Positions 11,501 to 21,458 of a DNA stretch of 64,000 nt are shown here, one piece after another. The position numbers and the translations under genes were made by a program. The DNA comes from Scilla litardierei. Its lineage: Eukaryota; Streptophyta; Magnoliopsida; Asparagales; Asparagaceae. The notes under the pieces were generated by a model. That model ran no database searches and had not been told where the DNA came from. It saw only the letters and a list, made by a program, of their open reading frames with translations. Within the stretch, counting starts at the first letter, position 1. Each line of letters starts with the position of its first letter. The stretch lies in the NCBI GenBank assembly GCA_030789695.1, contig CM061139.1, forward strand, positions 104,082,037-104,146,036, in the 5' to 3' direction.

Positions 11501-11897
11501 AGGAAATTTCCTAGTTTCTTGGTTTTTCAAGAAACAGAACTCGGTATCTTTGTCCACGACTGAAGCGGAATATATTGCCGCGGGTCTTGCATGTGCACAA
11601 GTTCTTTGGATGAGACATACACTTAAAGACTATGGTGTCAATTGTGATACTTGCCCTATCATGGTTGATAACCAAAGTGCTATTTATCTTTCCAAGAATC
11701 CGGTACATCACTCCCGTACCAAACACATAGATGTGAGACACCACTGTATTAATGATCATGTAGCAAAGAAGGACATAATCTTAGAGTACATTGGAACCCA
11801 AAAACAAATCGCCGACATCTTCACTAAACCTCTTAAAGAAGATTCATTTGTGAGGTTGCGTGGAGAATTAGGGATTATGGGTGAATCTGAATTGTAG
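8538..11897 (+). pseudogene. Decayed Sirevirus pol (protease, integrase, RT, RNase H)
   Basis: Protease motif LDSGCSKHMTGD lies at about 8613-8648. The GAG-pre-integrase segment with LWHRRFGYVH is at 8862-9110. Integrase core pieces follow: LHLDLFGP near 9180, IRSDHGGEFENE near 9370 and DRKNRTL near 9485, where the usual catalytic-Glu region VERKN has become VDRKN, replacing the Glu with Asp. RT motifs are KWIFKNK (about 10500), QIDVKSAYLNG (about 10690) and FYVDDIIFGS (about 10950). RNase H is nearly complete at 11172-11897, with FSDADFTG, STTEAEYIAA and DIFTKPL. Many stops and at least four frameshifts make it non-functional. A 255-bp in-frame tandem duplication lies after the integrase. 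Confidence 0.88.
9716..10225 (+). repeat. 255-bp direct tandem duplication inside pol
   Basis: Two near-identical copies lie at 9716-9970 and 9971-10225. The unit is 85 codons long, so it keeps frame. It spans the end of the integrase core (LDKFEPRSDEEIFVG) and the linker. The first copy has a TAG where the second reads Tyr (TAT); otherwise they differ at only a few bases. Confidence 0.93.
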
Positions 11898-12382
11898 GAG
11901 TTCATACTTTCATGTTATATCATGCTTGAACTCATATCATCATTTTTACTTCTCTTGATTTGATAAATTATATGTATTACATATATTTGTTTTAAGAGAT
12001 GTATTTGAGACGTTTTTCTCACTTGGTTTGAAATGTTGATATTAGATTCTCGTTCCTTTAGTCAACAAATATTTCTTGTGTTTTATGAGTTTTTGTAAGT
12101 ATATCAATGAGATGCCCCTTCGTGGTTAGTTTTTTCTCCGATAATTTGTTGGCATCACTTTTGATATACATCATATCTTTAGACTCACATGATTGTTTTA
12201 GTACTTATTTAGCACTATTGTTGTTGTTATTCTACTTCCACCTTTTGGATAATGCCATAGGGGGAGAGAAATAAATATATCATAATTATGTGCTAAGTAA
12301 ATTCTAATTCTAAACTTGAATCTAAGATTGAAGTTGCCTTAGATTCAGGGGGAGTAAGATATAATGAACTTGGATTATAAAA
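11898..12382 (+). other. Sirevirus 3' non-coding domain, first part
   Basis: No gene is visible. Purine tracts of the GGGGGAG type occur near 12260 and 12349. The domain is interrupted at 12383 by the Mutator-like element and continues at 19134. Confidence 0.6.
12374..12382. repeat. 9-bp target duplication, left, of the Mutator-like element
   Basis: The sequence attataaaa at 12374-12382 is repeated exactly at 19125-19133, immediately outside the inverted repeats. Nine bases is the length typical of Mutator elements. Confidence 0.95.
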
Positions 12383-12458
12383 GGGTAAATGACTGGAAAA
12401 TACCCTAGTGTTTCAGCGTTTCTCACAAATATACCTTATCATTCATTTTGGGACAAAC
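12383..12458 (+). repeat. Left terminal inverted repeat of the MULE
   Basis: It begins GGGTAAATGACTGG and matches the reverse complement of 19049-19124 with only a few differences (GGGTTAATGACTGG at the right end). Confidence 0.95.
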
Positions 12459-12791
12459 TGGTCCCAAACGCTTGGCAAAATTATCAACGTTGTACCCATT
12501 TTGAGTTTTCCGTCAGAAAAGCTGTTCACGTGATATCACGTGATACGAAATTGACAATTATGCCTACATAGCTTTTAAATCGGGGATAGACTAAAATTAT
12601 CTCGGTGAACTCGGTGGCTTCATCTGAGCTAGGGCAAACGCAACGGCGAAGCTAGGGCAAGCGCAACGGCGGGAAGGTGGAGGAGATCCTACAAGGAAGA
12701 AAGAGGATGGGTAAGTATAAGAGTAAAATTGTAGATTTAATGTGTAATTTCTGTTCTAATTATATGTGATTATTTTTTTGTAAAGGAAGAA

Positions 12792-13312
12792 ATGAGCTAT
12801 GGGGACAGCAGCAGCAGCAGCAGAGATCGCCGGAAAGATCCAGATTTTGAAACCGATTATGATGATTTCAAGCTGTGTGACTGTGGATTGAGGACGCCAA
12901 GGAGGACATCATGGTCGGAAGATAACCAGTGAGAAGGTTTTGGTCATGTCCTAAATATGAGAACTCTAAGAGATGCAAAATGTTCAAGTGGAAGGATACA
13001 GCCCACTCGGAATTCTCAAAGAAGGTGATACGTCACCTAATGGATGAACCTGAGAGGAGGGTGCTTGAGGTGGGAAATGAAGAAAATGATGTGATGCTTA
13101 TGGTGACAGAGGCAAGGATGGTAGAGGCAGAGATTAAATTGGATTAGGCTGTAGGTGTTTGTGATGATAATAATTTGAAGCTGATGGAAAACAATGATAA
13201 GCTGCAAAGCATCATAAAGGAGTTCAGTCTAATGAAGCTGTGTTTGATTGCAAATGTGGGGCTTATAATTATGTTGTTGTTTGTGGTGATGAATAACAAG
13301 CCAGAGTGGTGA
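12792..13312 (+). pseudogene. GRF-type zinc-finger, coiled-coil, membrane-anchor protein (MULE second gene), broken
   Basis: ATG at 12792 follows a probable 5' UTR intron (gtaagt at 12711, acceptor ag at 12785). The product starts with an acidic/Ser stretch and then a GRF zinc finger (CDCGLRTPRR at about 12880-12910, then FWSCPKYENSKRCKMFKW), with Cys spacing as in that family. A 1-base deletion near 12928 shifts the frame, and a TAG stands at 13145-13147. After it the same frame continues to a TGA at 13310-13312 with a short coiled coil (LMENNDKLQSIIKEF) and a hydrophobic helix LCLIANVGLIIMLLFVVM. GRF fingers bind single-stranded nucleic acid in other proteins. Plant genomes hold many short GRF-coiled-coil-TM proteins of unknown role. 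Its place here, convergent to the transposase, suggests an accessory transposition or anti-silencing role like mudrB; that is inference. Confidence 0.78.
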
Positions 13313-14048
13313 TGAGTTAGAGAGGGTAAGGAGGAGGAATGTATTTGTTAGGAATATTTTAGATTTGTGATGTATCAGAGTAGTGATGAGAGAGGAATGT
13401 ATGTGATGTTAGGAATGTATCTGGTTGAACATGTATGTCCTGTTGGTAGGTCAATGAAACATTGTACCCATTATGAAACATGTGTATGAGATTGTGTAAT
13501 ATGTGGCTTACACTCTGTATCAATATGTGCCTGATGTGATGAGCTATGCAAACTGAAACCATTTAGTATTTGAAGCAGCAAACAGAATCATGAAATACTG
13601 ACATACCACATTTCCAAACAAATCATGACATAACACATATCCAAACAATAGCAGCAGCAAACACAGAAACAGTAACACAGCCAACCATTAACAGCTGGAC
13701 ATAGGCATATGCACAGATGTACTGCTGTCTCCAAACTAGAAATTGTTCATAGATATTGCCCATAGATATTGATCAAGTAGAAACAAAATACATTGGTCAC
13801 ATATATTGCTCAAATACAAACTATACACTAACACACAGACAAAACATCAACATTGTCCAAGCTAGATATTTTCAGAATACACTAACTCTAAGAGATGGTT
13901 GTACTGCTGTCTCTACCGCCAACATTGCCAAAATACATTGTTCATAGATACTGCTGTCTCTACCACCAACAATGTTAATAGACATTGACACACACAGATA
14001 TTGCTCATAAACATGAACTATGCAGTCATCATGCTACACCAAACAAAC
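13313..14048. other. MULE intergenic region between the two convergent genes
   Basis: No gene is visible. The stretch contains loosely repeated phrases around CATAGATATTG and CATTGTTCATAG (about 13745-14000). It should hold the 3' ends of both transcripts. Confidence 0.5.
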
Positions 14049-14412
14049 TCAGATGCTTGAGGCTGCACTGATGTTTCCAAGCTGAGTACTCCTAGTCATC
14101 ACTCTATGATGGACTGCCTTTGCCTTCTTCAGCCCTCCCTTGTGCAAATGTCCTTGATGTGGATGATGATGTTGTTGGGTCACACCAATGTCAGCCCCAC
14201 TTAGAAGATTTGGTTGAGTGATCCCACATCCACTGTTATGATTGGGGCCATGTGGTTGTTGAGAAGTCTGGAAACACACAAATATCAGACATGTATCAGA
14301 GATATATCACTAGTATGTATAAGACATATATCAGACATATATAACAAGAAAGAATAAATCAGACATATAGCAGAAGTATATCACTAGCACATATCAGACA
14401 TATAGCACTTAC

Positions 14413-14520
14413 AACAGGATGATGATGTTGTTGGGGCACACCAATGCCAGCCCAGCCTTGAAGATTTGGTTGAGTGATCCCACATTCACTTTGCCTGTTG
14501 CCTTGGTACTGTTGATAAGT
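14413..14520 (-). pseudogene. Duplicated tail exon B1 of the MULE transposase
   Basis: This 36-codon symmetrical exon is flanked by ag and gtaag. It encodes CGITQPNL and QQHHHP motifs. The last exon (14049-14267) begins with a second copy carrying the same motifs, then runs into a basic tail and a TGA stop at 14049-14051. Confidence 0.7.
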
Positions 14521-14641
14521 CTGGAAACACACAAATATAAGACATGTATCAGACATACATATATCAGACATATATAACAAGAATAAATAAGACAAATATC
14601 AGAAGTTTATCACCAGTATATGTCAGATATATATCACTTAC

Positions 14642-14740
14642 AACAGGATGGACTTGACCACCACTGGCAGAAGAAATTTGTCTTGCTCCCAATCTTCTGC
14701 CTCCTCTTTGACTATGGGCTTGCTGTTGGGTAGGGGTACT
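14642..14740 (-). pseudogene. Duplicated tail exon A2 of the MULE transposase
   Basis: This 33-codon phase-0 exon encodes PTQQQAHSQRGGRRLG. Its twin A1 (14897-14995) has the same length and plan but carries an in-frame TAG after QQQA. The introns between contain repeats of the word tcagacatat. Confidence 0.7.
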
Positions 14741-17700
14741 CTATAAACAGTTATGAGGAAATTACAGCAAGAAATGACAATTACAGCATGAAATCACAAT
14801 AACAATTACAGTTATGAGGATATCACAATAACAATTACAGCATGAAATGACAAATGTAAGCAATCATGTTGAAATCACAAGTCATATGGCACTTACAACT
14901 GGAGGTACTTGGCCACCCCTGCCAGAAGAATGTTTTCTTGATCCCAATCTTCTGCCTCCTCTATGACTCTAGGCTTGTTGTTGGGCAGGGGTACTCTGTA
15001 AAAAGTTCTGATGAAATCACAATAACAATATAGTAGGGGTGTTCTGAAATGGCAGTTCAATAATGAACTTACAACATGGGTATTCTGGGCATCTGAGCTC
15101 TGGCTTCTACCATCAACATTAATACCAACCCTCCTCAACAAAGCTAAAAACTCTGGTTGATTCTCTTTGCTGAGCTCCTTCTGTTGAGATTTTGGCCTCC
15201 CTCTAGGAGTTACAGATCTTGAATATAGCTGTGGGTCTGATGGATTTTTACAACTCCTCTTATTGTGCCCAACTGCATGACGGTTTTGGCAGGTTTGTGT
15301 CTGTCCCTGTCTAGACAGTTGGATTGAGCTTGCTGATGAGCTAGTCCTTGATCTTGATTTTGACCCAGGTTCAAATTCACCCCTCCTCCTCTTCGTAGCA
15401 GGCCTTCCAGGCTACTTGTTAAATGGTGGTGGCACCAACTCGGAATAAATGGTCTTTGGTCAAAATCTTGAATCAAGAATTGGGTGGATCATGCCTGTAT
15501 ATGCTTGCATATAGGCAGTCTTTGTGTAATATCTGTGCACATGATCCTCTGGATTTTTATTCTCAGCCATCAGAGCTGCACATGCATGGATGCAAGGAAT
15601 TCATGTCCTCTCCCAATACATGCAGTCACAAGTTCTTGCCAACAAATTCAATGTGTACACCCCATTGTCTTGTCTGACCTCATACTGCCCCTCTCCAGCA
15701 TAGACCACAAAAAGACCTGTACATTTCCTCTTCAACTGCATCACCTTCTCCAGAATCCTAGGGCATGTCTCTCCAATCCATTTGGCTGCACTGGTTTTCT
15801 TCTTTTGAAACCTAATCATCAGTTGCCTCCTAATCATTTCAAGGCAAGTTATGATTGGTTTATCCCTAGCCTCTAAAATGAACTTGTTGAATGATTCAAA
15901 GATATTATTTACAACTAAATCACAACAACTATCATCTGTGAAGTAGCACCTACACCAAACATCCATCCTCACATCACAAAGCCATTTAACAGCTTCTGGT
16001 GAGATCTTGTAGAATTCCTCAATTGCAGTTAGGCAGTCCTCCTCCACAAAAGCTTCAGCAATCTTCCATATCAGCTGCCTATATAACATTGGCATGAACT
16101 CCTTTCTGAAGTTGTCATACATATGCCGCAAGCAAAACCTGTGGTGTCCTCTAGGTAAGACATCCTTAAATGTCTCCAGCAGTCCCTTTTGTCTGTCTGA
16201 TATGAAGGTGAACTGCCCTTCATTGTTCACATCAAGTGCCTCAAGCAAGCAGGTCATAAATCACGTCCATGTGTCTTTTGATTCATTAGGGATAATAGCT
16301 ATGGCCAATGGGAACATTGCATTGTTCACATCTTTGCTTGTAGCACTAAGCAACACTCCCCCAATCTCTGACTTCAGAAAAGTTCCATCAAGTCCAATGA
16401 ATGGCCTGCATCCATCTTTGAAACCCTTAACCTAACAAGGGCAAGTGATAAAAATTCCACTAAATATTGGTGCATCATCCACATCACTAGGCCTTGACCT
16501 AACCCTGCAAAAGTGCCAGGGTTTCTCTGTAATAGGGAATGGGAGTAGTTCCATAGTTGCTTAAACTACAACTTGTAGGAGCCTTCTATGTAAGCATTGG
16601 CAAAGCTCCTAGCCCTGTATAACTTTTTATCTTGCCTAATATCTAGGCAATAGTCTCTGCTCATATTCTTCCTCAACACTTTGATGGGCAGATGTGGTTG
16701 GTCTCTTATATGTTCAACATATTTTTTGCCAATCCATTGGAATGTCACTTAAGAATTGGTCCTCACAACATGGCATGTTGAATGTGTTGTCAGTTTATTT
16801 ACTACCCAGAATTCTCTGTTGCTATCCCAAGAGCCTGAACACACCCATCCACACTTGTTAATGCACTCCACAGAAATTCTGCATCCTTCGTTCTTCTTGA
16901 ATTTAAAATCATATCCATTTCGTATTGCATGCTCTCTTAACAACTCCCTGAAGTCTCTTGGAGTTGTAAACTTCATTCCAACCTCCAGTTTTGGGTTATC
17001 CATATCAATATTATGCACAAAATTTCCCCCTCTGCATGTCCTCTCATCACCACTGCCTCCCATGCTCCTAATCCCATCTGAATTATTTGTGTCTGTGGCC
17101 CATTCATTATGTGGCTCACATTCTGGGCCTCCATACACATGGATGCCATCAGGCCTCTTTTTTGAGTGCACAGTGTCTTCACCCAACATTCTACCCAACT
17201 CAACGCCATCTTCATCCTCCAAATTTACATCACCTTCATCATCCAATTCAACATCATCCTCACTGCTTCCACATTCAACATCATCATCGTCTGCTGGTTC
17301 ATACTCATCATCTGCATCTGACTCACTTGGTTGCTCACTTGCATCATGCATAGCCTCTACTGTATCATCCATTTCTTTCTTATCATGCCCAGTCTCTGCT
17401 GTATCATCCATTGCTTCCTCATCATGCATATCATCTGTTGTATCATCTTCAATAATGTCATCCTGAAAATCTGACTGCAACTCTGCAAGACACTCTACAC
17501 TTTCCTCCTGCAACTCTGCAATACACTCAGACCTTGCCTCCTGAACATCTGCCCTTGCCTCCTGAAAATCTGCCCTTGCCTCCTGCAACTCTGCTTGACA
17601 CTCTGCCATTCCCATTGCCTCCTGAAAATCTGCCATATCCTTCTGCACCTCTGCTTGCCAATCTGCCATGTCCAATGCCTCCTGAAAATCTGCCTTATGT

Positions 17701-18392
17701 TGTTTCAACTCTGCTTGACACTCTGGTGTTGCCTCCTCAATATCAGCCCTAGCCTCCTGAATATCAGCCATAGCCTCCTGCAATTCTGCCCTTTCATCTT
17801 CATTATCACAGTCATTAGCATATTCATGGGGTAGTGATGATGGACAGCTTAAGTTCACATCTATTTCCTCATACAGGTCCCTCCTACTTGTATCTGTATC
17901 TGTTGGTTGAATCAGATTTGCCACTATTTCAGCATCCTTTCCTTTCAAATTGACCTCTGTGCTTCCCTTCTCTGTTTGCATGCTTTCCTCCTCTGTTGGC
18001 ATTGAAGTTAGAATGCTATGATCAACTTCCCCTTCTGACTCACTTAGGTTGACAATTGCTTCCTGAGCAGTAGAATTGCCTTCAAGTTGATGCCCTACAC
18101 ATTCATGTGACACATATAAGTCCACAATCCTACTGTCCTTCATGTTCAAGATTTCAGAAGCCTGCACATCATCATCAATTCTAATACACCAACTGAAATC
18201 CTTTCTCCAGGGCTTGAAGTATATGTAGAACCTGCCTTTATGTCCTAAATCTTTAATCAGCATTTTCAACGTTTCCACTGTCAACAACCCAGCAATATAG
18301 TCAAGGAAGAATGCATGTTGTCCATGTTCATAACTTCCTTTAGATCCAAGTCTCAATATTCCCCCATGATGGATTTTCAAGTTAACTTTCTG

Positions 18393-19048
18393 ACTGTGTC
18401 AACAACATTTTAGACATTTCTCACCATAACATATGCACAATAAACCATTCACCATATGCAACATAACATATTCATTATATTGTATAATAAAGACTTAGCA
18501 GATAACCGTAATTAGCATTGACAAATTCACAACATTACTTGGATTAACAGACATAGTTACATGCACCATACCGTTTCTACAACAGACCATACTTAAGCAT
18601 ACTACTTAATTGACTTTCAAATTCTACTACCTCACGCAACACAAAGTCATCATCTAAAATCCCTCAGCTTTGTATCCTAATTCAAACATTTCTACCAATT
18701 ACCACTTTAATTTAACTTATTTTCAGCAAAAAATTTAAAAATTTAAAAATTTAAAATTTTAAGAATTTACTTACCATCATTCTCTTCGATGCTGCAGTTC
18801 TTCAACTTGCTTCGATTCCCGACCTCCAGCAGCTCCTCTTTCTCCCCCATTTCCTGTGTTGCCCTCCGATCTCCGCAGTTTCCTTTCTTTCCCCCAATTT
18901 TTTTGCCCTAGCTTTCCCTCTCCCGCGATCTCTCTTTGGAGACACGGCAACATGTAAGTTATCTCTTTAACCCTTTTTAAGTAAGGGGCAAAACAGGCAG
19001 TTTGTAAATAAGTTAACCCCCGTTAGCCAATTTTCGTTCTGGGTATCA
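18393..19048 (-). other. MULE upstream region of the transposase gene
   Basis: No intact gene is visible. An A/T repeat of the word aaattta lies at about 18727-18765. A C/T-rich stretch (18840-18950) may be a 5' UTR or first exon. A promoter is expected here, next to the right inverted repeat, but no single box is convincing. Confidence 0.4.
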
Positions 19049-19124
19049 ATGTGTCCCAAAATGAACGATAAGGTATATTTGTGAGAAACGCTGAAACGTT
19101 AGGGTATTTTCCAGTCATTAACCC
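19049..19124 (-). repeat. Right terminal inverted repeat of the MULE
   Basis: This is the reverse complement of the left end, followed directly by attataaaa at 19125-19133, the second copy of the target duplication. Confidence 0.95.
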
Positions 19125-19133
19125 ATTATAAAA

Positions 19134-19319
19134 TCCTAGATTTCCAGAAAATCATTTCATTCATTCATATCTTACATACTTGCTTCATTTGATCTATAGA
19201 TGCCCTTATATTCATTGACTAACTTGATTGGCATCTATGTAGGGGGAGTAAGGTTTCGTTAAGCACAATTATTTATCTTTTTGTTTTTGTTTGTTTGTCA
19301 TCATCAAAAAGGGGGAGAA
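19134..19319 (+). promoter_or_regulatory. Sirevirus 3' domain, last part, with polypurine tract
   Basis: The old Sirevirus resumes here after the MULE. A GGGGGAG tract occurs at 19243. The polypurine tract proper is at 19306-19319, abutting TGTTGAG, the start of the 3' LTR at 19320. Confidence 0.85.
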
Positions 19320-20562
19320 TGTTGAGTATTGGACTTCTCCCTACTTGGTGTTAATGATGACAAACATAAATACTTGTGACTAATCACCTATTTGCAGTTA
19401 ATCCATTGCCTAATCATATGGAGATCAATTAGCAATGGATGTCACTCAAAGATCAATGAAAGCAAGAAAAGTGGATTGAGTGATCAAAGATGGTGATTGA
19501 AGCTCATAGAAGACTTCAAGCTCATACTTTGGATAGAAGAGAGAGTTCTACATAATGTAATCTTATTTTTCTATTCTAGTATGTAGCTTGGAAGTAGAAC
19601 TATATTGGAGCACACACACATCTTCATTTCAGTCCTAGGAAATCTTTATATCACTTTTTCCTTAGACTCCAATTCAGTTTTGCCAAGCATGTGCATGTTG
19701 TGATTTCTACAGGCGACTGCTGAATGATTTACAGTCGCCTGTCCAAAACAGTCGACTGTGATTTATTCTATAGTCACTTGTTATGCACATACTTAATCAG
19801 TTGATTTTGGGGCTTTCTAAACTTTAACTCCTTCAGGCGACTGCTGTACATTTTACAGGCGCTTGTCCAAGAGACAGTTGACTGTGATTTGTTAATCAGT
19901 CGCATGTCTATCTTCAGCCCAAAGATCATTCTCCTTTTCATCTGGTCAGTCGACTAATGTTGTATTTACAGTCGCATGTTCAAGGCACAGTCGACTGTAA
20001 ATGCTTCAACAGTCGCATGTCCATGATTACTCAGCAGAATATGCTCTCTGGAATATTTCAAGTTTAGTGCCAGTCGACTGATGTTGTATTTACAGTCGCC
20101 TGTCCATAGAACAGGCGACTGGCAATGCTTCAACGGTCGTCTGTCTTTGAACCCTCTGCAGACTCTGCTCTCTGGAAAATGTTAGGTTTTGTGACAGTCG
20201 ACTGATGTTGGTTTCATAGTCACCTGCCCATGGCACATGCGCCTGTGTGTTCCACATCAGTCGCATGTCATGTCTTCCCAGAATTTTCTGAGATTTTCTC
20301 AGCTTACCCATATTGCGGCCAGTCGCCTGTAGAAGGACTGATAGTCGCCTGTTGGATTTACAGTCGACTATCTTCTCTTCATCAGTCGACTGTCCATGTG
20401 GTAAGTTACCGTTTGAATTCTCGCTTAGCCTTTGACTCAGTGCAGCAGTCGACTATGTTTTGTTCAACGTCAACAGTCGACTGTCTAAATTCTATCCGTT
20501 GGCTTTTTCTCCACGGATTTCAAAAAGGTTTTTGGGGATTCAGTTTGAGGGTTTGAGAAACC

Positions 20563-20568
20563 TATAAA
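20563..20568 (+). promoter_or_regulatory. TATA box of the old Sirevirus LTR
   Basis: TATAAA lies just after the palindrome-rich U3 and about 180 bp before the insertion point. Transcription starting near 20595 would place the hairpin array at 39410-39605 in the RNA leader. The call rests on sequence and position only. Confidence 0.5.
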
Positions 20569-20736
20569 GGCAGCCTCTACTGTTCCATTGGGAGGTTACC
20601 CACTCATCTATTGAAACTCTAAGCTTTCAATCTCAAGCTCTCAAATCCTAAAGCCCTAGAATTCTAATCTTTCAATCTCTAGCTCTCCAACCTAGAACCA
20701 AAGAGATATTTTCTAGGCAATTGGTGGTGTCAAGAG

Positions 20737-20741
20737 AAAGG
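20737..20741. repeat. 5-bp target duplication of the large non-autonomous LTR element
   Basis: The sequence aaagg at 20737-20741 recurs at 39281-39285, directly outside the two LTR ends. Confidence 0.93.
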
Positions 20742-20766
20742 TGTAACGACTGGTTTTCTTGTATAG

Positions 20767-20843
<77 letters not shown>
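20767..20843. repeat. (TA)n microsatellite near the LTR start
   Basis: About 77 bp of TA dinucleotides. The right LTR has the same run at 27386-27451, about 66 bp long. The 11-bp length difference is replication slippage. Confidence 0.97.
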
Positions 20844-20845
<2 letters not shown>

Positions 20846-21087
20846 TTGCCTTCTCTTTGGTTATGATTTCCTTTCACCGTCTCCGTGGTTTTCGTTTTCG
20901 TTCGTTTCGTCGTGTTTTCCTGGCTTCTTCCGTTGATCGTCGATTTCAGAGTAAGTCATTCGTGACGGGCTTCATATCGGTCATATCTTATTGTTAGATC
21001 AAGCCTAGGAGTCTTAGGAATCGATCCCGGAGCTTCTCGCTCCATTTCGGAACTTTCTATGCACGTTAGCCGGTACAAGAAGGGGAA

Positions 21088-21458
21088 CCGACCGACTAGA
21101 TGACGATTTAGTCGGTCGGCAAACCTCCATGGACAGACTAGTGGGCTTTGATAATTATTCAGGAGTTACTGTTTATCGTTAGTCAGTTTAAGAACATTTG
21201 TCGACCGACTAGGTTGCAAACTAGTCGGTCAGCAATCGTTCTTTAACCGACTAGCTCTATGATCATTTTTGATACCAAGTACTATTCATTCTTAGTCGGT
21301 CTAAGAACGTCCGTCGACCGACTAGATGAGAAACTAGTCGGTCAGTAGTTGTTCTTTGACCGACTAAATCTAAATCCTATTTTTCGCCCGGAGTTACTGT
21401 TTACACTTAGTCGGTCTGTGTTGGTCAACCGACCGACTAGTTCCCAAACTAGTCGGTC
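21088..21458. repeat. Palindrome/hairpin array of the LARD left LTR
   Basis: There are four perfect hairpins. One has 11-bp arms CCGACCGACTA/TAGTCGGTCGG (21088-21119). Three have 10-bp arms GACCGACTAG/CTAGTCGGTC at 21203-21230, 21316-21343 and 21431-21458, each with an 8-nt loop ending AAA. Single half-sites (CCGACTA or TAGTCGG) lie between them at about 21246, 21293, 21359 and 21409. Confidence 0.92.

Larger units (their letters stand above)
14049..18392 (-). pseudogene. MULE transposase (mudrA-type), broken
   Basis: The N-terminus carries the KIHHGG motif common to plant MULE proteins (18380), probably after an upstream exon, because no ATG precedes it in frame. Then come an acidic repeat-rich region (17180-17800), the MuDR DNA-binding domain (about 16770-17000), the MULE catalytic core (DGTFLK, SDRQKGL and the Glu in NNIFESFNK at 15860-16400), a SWIM zinc finger (about 15570-15640) and an altered zinc knuckle GHNKRSC (about 15260). 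The tail is split by four gtaag/ag introns into exons 14897-14995, 14642-14740, 14413-14520 and 14049-14267. Disabling changes include TAA 16749-16751, TAG 16566-16568, a frameshift near 16507, TAG 16432-16434, TGA 16261-16263 and TGA just below 15601 inside SWIM. The second knuckle Cys is Arg. Confidence 0.92.
12383..19124 (-). mobile_element. Mutator-like element (MULE), 6.7 kb, two convergent genes
   Basis: It is bounded by inverted repeats of about 75 bp (12383-12458 and 19049-19124) with only a handful of mismatches, and by a perfect 9-bp target duplication. It carries a mudrA-type transposase on the - strand (14049-18392) and a GRF-zinc-finger gene on the + strand (12792-13312), facing each other. 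This is the MuDR layout, in which mudrA and mudrB converge. Both genes are broken, so this copy cannot move by itself, but its ends could still be mobilised by a related transposase. Confidence 0.95.
19320..20741 (+). repeat. 3' LTR of the old Sirevirus, first part (U3 and start of R)
   Basis: It begins TGTTGAGTATTGG, like the gag-only element's LTR. From about 19700 to 20480 it carries many copies of CAGTCGACTG and variants such as CAGTCGCCTG. A TATAAA at 20563-20568 is the probable promoter. It is cut at 20741 by the large non-autonomous element and resumes at 39286. Confidence 0.9.

Noticed and set aside
16756..17466. 236-residue + strand frame
   Set aside because: Shadow of the acidic transposase coding strand; Ser/Pro-rich because GAT/GAA/GAG codons read backwards.
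20721..20936. Frame of alternating Tyr-Ile residues
   Set aside because: It is only the translation of a (TA)n microsatellite; the same holds for frames at 27261-27605.
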